Shown here in pieces: positions 22,806 to 24,585 of a stretch of DNA of 24,585 bases. The notes beneath the pieces are model-generated. The model made no database searches and had not been told where the DNA came from. It was given only the letters and a program-made list of their open reading frames with translations. The stretch lies in NCBI GenBank assembly GCA_949118805.1, contig CASAUJ010000023.1, forward strand, positions 1 through 24,585, in the 5' to 3' direction. This DNA is from an uncultured Clostridia bacterium. GTDB lineage: Bacteria > Bacillota > Clostridia > TANB77 > CAG-508. Position 1 is the first letter of the stretch. Each line of letters begins with the position of its first letter. The translations under genes were made by a program, and so were the position numbers.

Positions 22806-22848
22806 AAAAAATGCACACTCCTTTTTATTGTTATGTGCATTTTTTTTT
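22806..22848. terminator. Terminator-like hairpin carrying an SD in its loop
   Basis: A 12-bp perfect stem AAAAAATGCACA (22806-22817) with TGTGCATTTTTT (22834-22845). The minus strand then runs straight into the ATG at 22805. The 16-nt loop contains AAGGAG. It is likely the terminator of the pilin-like gene and may also gate the small downstream gene. Confidence 0.8.
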
Positions 22849-22900
22849 ATTTTATTCAGTTTTGTATAAGTTTCTCCATTTAAGTCCTAATGTTTTTGTT

Positions 22901-24355
22901 TTACCATAAGGCTGGACGGAAACCAATACTAGCTGAACTTCTTGTAGTCTCATAAGCATTTCTAAAAATCACTTGACTTCTAACAGAAGCAACTGTTGTA
23001 TTAGTCCAACCAGAATATATACCTCCTTGTGCAACACAATATGTTTTTACTCCACTTATATAATGTCTTTCCAAAGTCCATTCCTCAACGTTTCCTCCAT
23101 AATCATAAATCCCTAATACGCTATTTCGATCTGAAGCTCCTGTTGTCAATAATATAGATGTCCCTCCTGTTTTAGTAGCCCCTTTTGCATCTTCCCAAGA
23201 ATTCTGTGCACTTGGGTTTATTGTACACCTTCCTCTTGTTAATAAGAAATTAGCATCTGCAAAATTCCCCCACGTATTTCCATCTGCTTTCATTTCAGCC
23301 TCCGTCTTTCCTGCTTTTACCTCTATATATTTTGATACTAATCCTCTTTGTATTCCAAACATTAAACTACTTGTCTTTCCTCCTGTTGCTAATTCTTTTG
23401 ATTTTTCCTGTGCTTGACTAGGAGTTACAAAATTATAGGGATACATATCTCTTTTTATTACTACATCGGTTAAAACATTAGATTCATTGTATCTAGCTGT
23501 TTCTGTTCCTGCTTCATATTTTCCAATATAAAACCCTCCATGTTCATATACACTCTTTAACATACTATTTTTCCATTTAGTATAATCTATTGAACTTGCA
23601 AAACCATGTTGTGCAGCTGAATAAAATCCATCTGAATAATACTGACTTGGTCCATACGTATCTCCGACATATTTTTTCATAACAGCTTCTATCTTTAAAT
23701 AATCTTCTGAATTTTCTGGCGCCGTTCCTTCATTATATTCAGTATTAGTATAAATAGACTTTGGTACTTCAATCCACACCCATTCATTTCCATTACTGTC
23801 TGTCATAATAAAACCTGTATCCAAATTTCCTTCTACTTTTTGTGCTCCTTCCGGTACAAATGGAGTAGTATCTGCTGTTGTTGGAGGAGTGATTGATCCT
23901 GAGCCATCACCTGTTGAACCATCACCTGTCGTATTATTTCCACCTGTTGTGTTATCTGAACCATCGCCTGTTGATACTTTTCCAATATAATCGTCTAATT
24001 TCCCTGTAATCTCATATCCTAAATCCGTTCTAATTGCCCCAGTTTCTTTATCAACTTGATCCTCATTACTAATAATTTCTTCATTTTTTAATTCTGCAAT
24101 GACATCATCGATTCCTGGATCCCTGTGTTTTTGTTCTGCCTTTATAATAGCCATTTCTACTTGTTCTTCCAAACTTGCCTTTTCCGCCAATTCCTTTGCT
24201 GTCCTTGCTTCTTTTATTATGCCTTTATCACTTGTTAAACTTCCAATCGTTACTCCTGCAATAATAATTAATACCACTATTGTAATTACCAATGCAATTA
24301 AGGTAATTCCTTTATTGGTATATTTTTGTTCTTTTACACTTCTTCTCTTCTCCAT
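22901..24355 (-). CDS. Prepilin-like protein with C-terminal FGE/C-type-lectin-like domain
   Basis: A 484-residue surface-type protein. The N-terminus has a basic leader, then NKGITLIALVITIVVLIIIAGVTI: a type IV prepilin-like cleavage site after Gly 16 and a hydrophobic helix. The usual Glu at +5 of the mature protein is Ala. A coiled segment (about 45-125) and a Gly/Thr/Ser/Asp-rich linker (about 130-165) follow. The rest (about 170-484) is an FGE-sulfatase/SUMF1-like domain: WVWIEVP, FYIGKYEAG, VTPSQAQEK, IYDYGGNVEEWT, CVAQGGIYSGW and a final IGFRPALW. The paired active-site cysteines of true FGE are not evident, so binding rather than catalysis is likely. ATG 24355 has an AAAGGGGAT SD and a consensus promoter about 120 bases upstream. 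No pilus assembly genes are in the window. Confidence 0.85.
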   Translation of the reverse strand: MEKRRSVKEQKYTNKGITLIALVITIVVLIIIAGVTIGSLTSDKGIIKEARTAKELAEKASLEEQVEMAIIKAEQKHRDPGIDDVIAELKNEEIISNEDQVDKETGAIRTDLGYEITGKLDDYIGKVSTGDGSDNTTGGNNTTGDGSTGDGSGSITPPTTADTTPFVPEGAQKVEGNLDTGFIMTDSNGNEWVWIEVPKSIYTNTEYNEGTAPENSEDYLKIEAVMKKYVGDTYGPSQYYSDGFYSAAQHGFASSIDYTKWKNSMLKSVYEHGGFYIGKYEAGTETARYNESNVLTDVVIKRDMYPYNFVTPSQAQEKSKELATGGKTSSLMFGIQRGLVSKYIEVKAGKTEAEMKADGNTWGNFADANFLLTRGRCTINPSAQNSWEDAKGATKTGGTSILLTTGASDRNSVLGIYDYGGNVEEWTLERHYISGVKTYCVAQGGIYSGWTNTTVASVRSQVIFRNAYETTRSSASIGFRPALW

Positions 24356-24399
24356 GTAAATCCCCTTTCTTTTGTTCTTTCTCTCTTCCCTATTATCAC

Positions 24400-24456
24400 C
24401 TATTTTAAAACGCCATATACATTGTTTCGTTCCTTATTTTACTTCATTTAAAATAG
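24400..24456 (-). promoter_or_regulatory. Inverted repeat in the pilin-like gene leader
   Basis: CTATTTTAAA (24400-24409) is exactly complementary to TTTAAAATAG (24447-24456) with a 37-nt loop. It lies in the 5' UTR, about 45 bases before the start codon. It matches no riboswitch I know, and could be chance in AT-rich DNA. Confidence 0.4.
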
Positions 24457-24475
24457 TTTTTAATTTACTGCCTTC

Positions 24476-24504
24476 ATTGTATCAATAATCAAATTTATTG
24501 TCAA
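24476..24504 (-). promoter_or_regulatory. Promoter of the pilin-like gene
   Basis: A consensus TTGACA (24499-24504), 17-bp spacer, TACAAT (24476-24481) on the minus strand. The rest of 24505-24585 holds no gene I can support. Confidence 0.85.
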
Positions 24505-24585
24505 TAAGTTGATCTTTTTTACAATGTTTTTAATTGTAGGTTAGTCAATCATATGTCACAAATTTTTGAAATTAATATACTTTGA

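Noticed and set aside
24357..24470. c-di-GMP riboswitch in the pilin-like gene leader
   Set aside because: Such riboswitches are common before adhesin and pilin genes, but the GEMM core motifs are not present here.
22860..24585. Complete diversity-generating retroelement
   Set aside because: No reverse transcriptase, accessory gene or template repeat could be found in the window. Only the target-like domain is present, so it is kept as a hypothesis only.
1..24585. CRISPR array or rRNA
   Set aside because: No regularly spaced direct repeats of CRISPR size and no rRNA-like segments were seen. The repeats present are isolated palindromes.

Overview
The window is AT-rich (roughly 30% G+C by eye) chromosomal DNA of a low-GC Firmicute. 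The best fit is an uncultured, probably gut-associated member of the Clostridia. The evidence is a complete ctsR-mcsA-mcsB-clpC heat-shock operon with CtsR boxes, a WhiA homologue, YlmH, a DUF1189 protein, SD sequences close to AGGAGG, TTGACA/TATAAT promoters, and a pilin-like protein with the KGITLIALVITIVVL type of leader common in such genomes. The taxonomy is inference. Nearly all genes lie on the minus strand. The plus-strand exceptions are an integrase tail at the left edge, a small membrane protein and a small cupin.

Layout in window order. 1-200: the last 31 codons of a probable tyrosine recombinase, ending 98 bases from the 3' end of a tRNA-Gln(CUG); this looks like the edge of an element integrated at the tRNA. 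320-2350: a YgjP-like metallopeptidase whose catalytic Glu is changed to Gln, and enolase with a GTG start. 2355-7061: recN under its own promoter, preceded by the operon prmC-whiA-hemW. whiA is interrupted by a frameshift. The recN promoter lies in the loop of the hemW terminator. 7071-8450: a small four-helix-type membrane protein facing a cysteine-synthase-family enzyme across a shared bidirectional terminator. 8470-13700: a probable envelope operon of FemX-like aminoacyltransferase, alanine racemase, DUF1189 membrane protein and FtsH. 13730-14255: an unrecognised 113-residue protein with an overlapping 14-codon leader ORF. 14285-17135: dxs and ylmH, separated by a REP-like inverted repeat that supplies the dxs stop codon. 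17134-17713: a previously hidden 41-residue peptide gene with its own promoter and terminator, divergent from a 92-residue cupin. 17736-17809: a perfect 74-bp palindrome. 17822-22550: the ctsR operon, with two CtsR boxes around its promoter and a third REP-like element in its leader. 22593-24504: a small charged protein whose start region is folded into a terminator hairpin, and a 484-residue prepilin-like protein with a C-terminal FGE/C-type-lectin-like domain.

Together the genes cover protein quality control (FtsH, ClpC, McsA/B, CtsR), cell-wall synthesis (Alr, FemX-like), isoprenoid supply (Dxs), glycolysis (Eno), DNA repair (RecN) and translation (PrmC, YlmH). The accessory interest lies in the mobile-element edge, the three GGGAC-type palindromes, the whiA frameshift, the hidden peptide and the pilin-lectin fusion. 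I found no CRISPR array, reverse transcriptase or rRNA.
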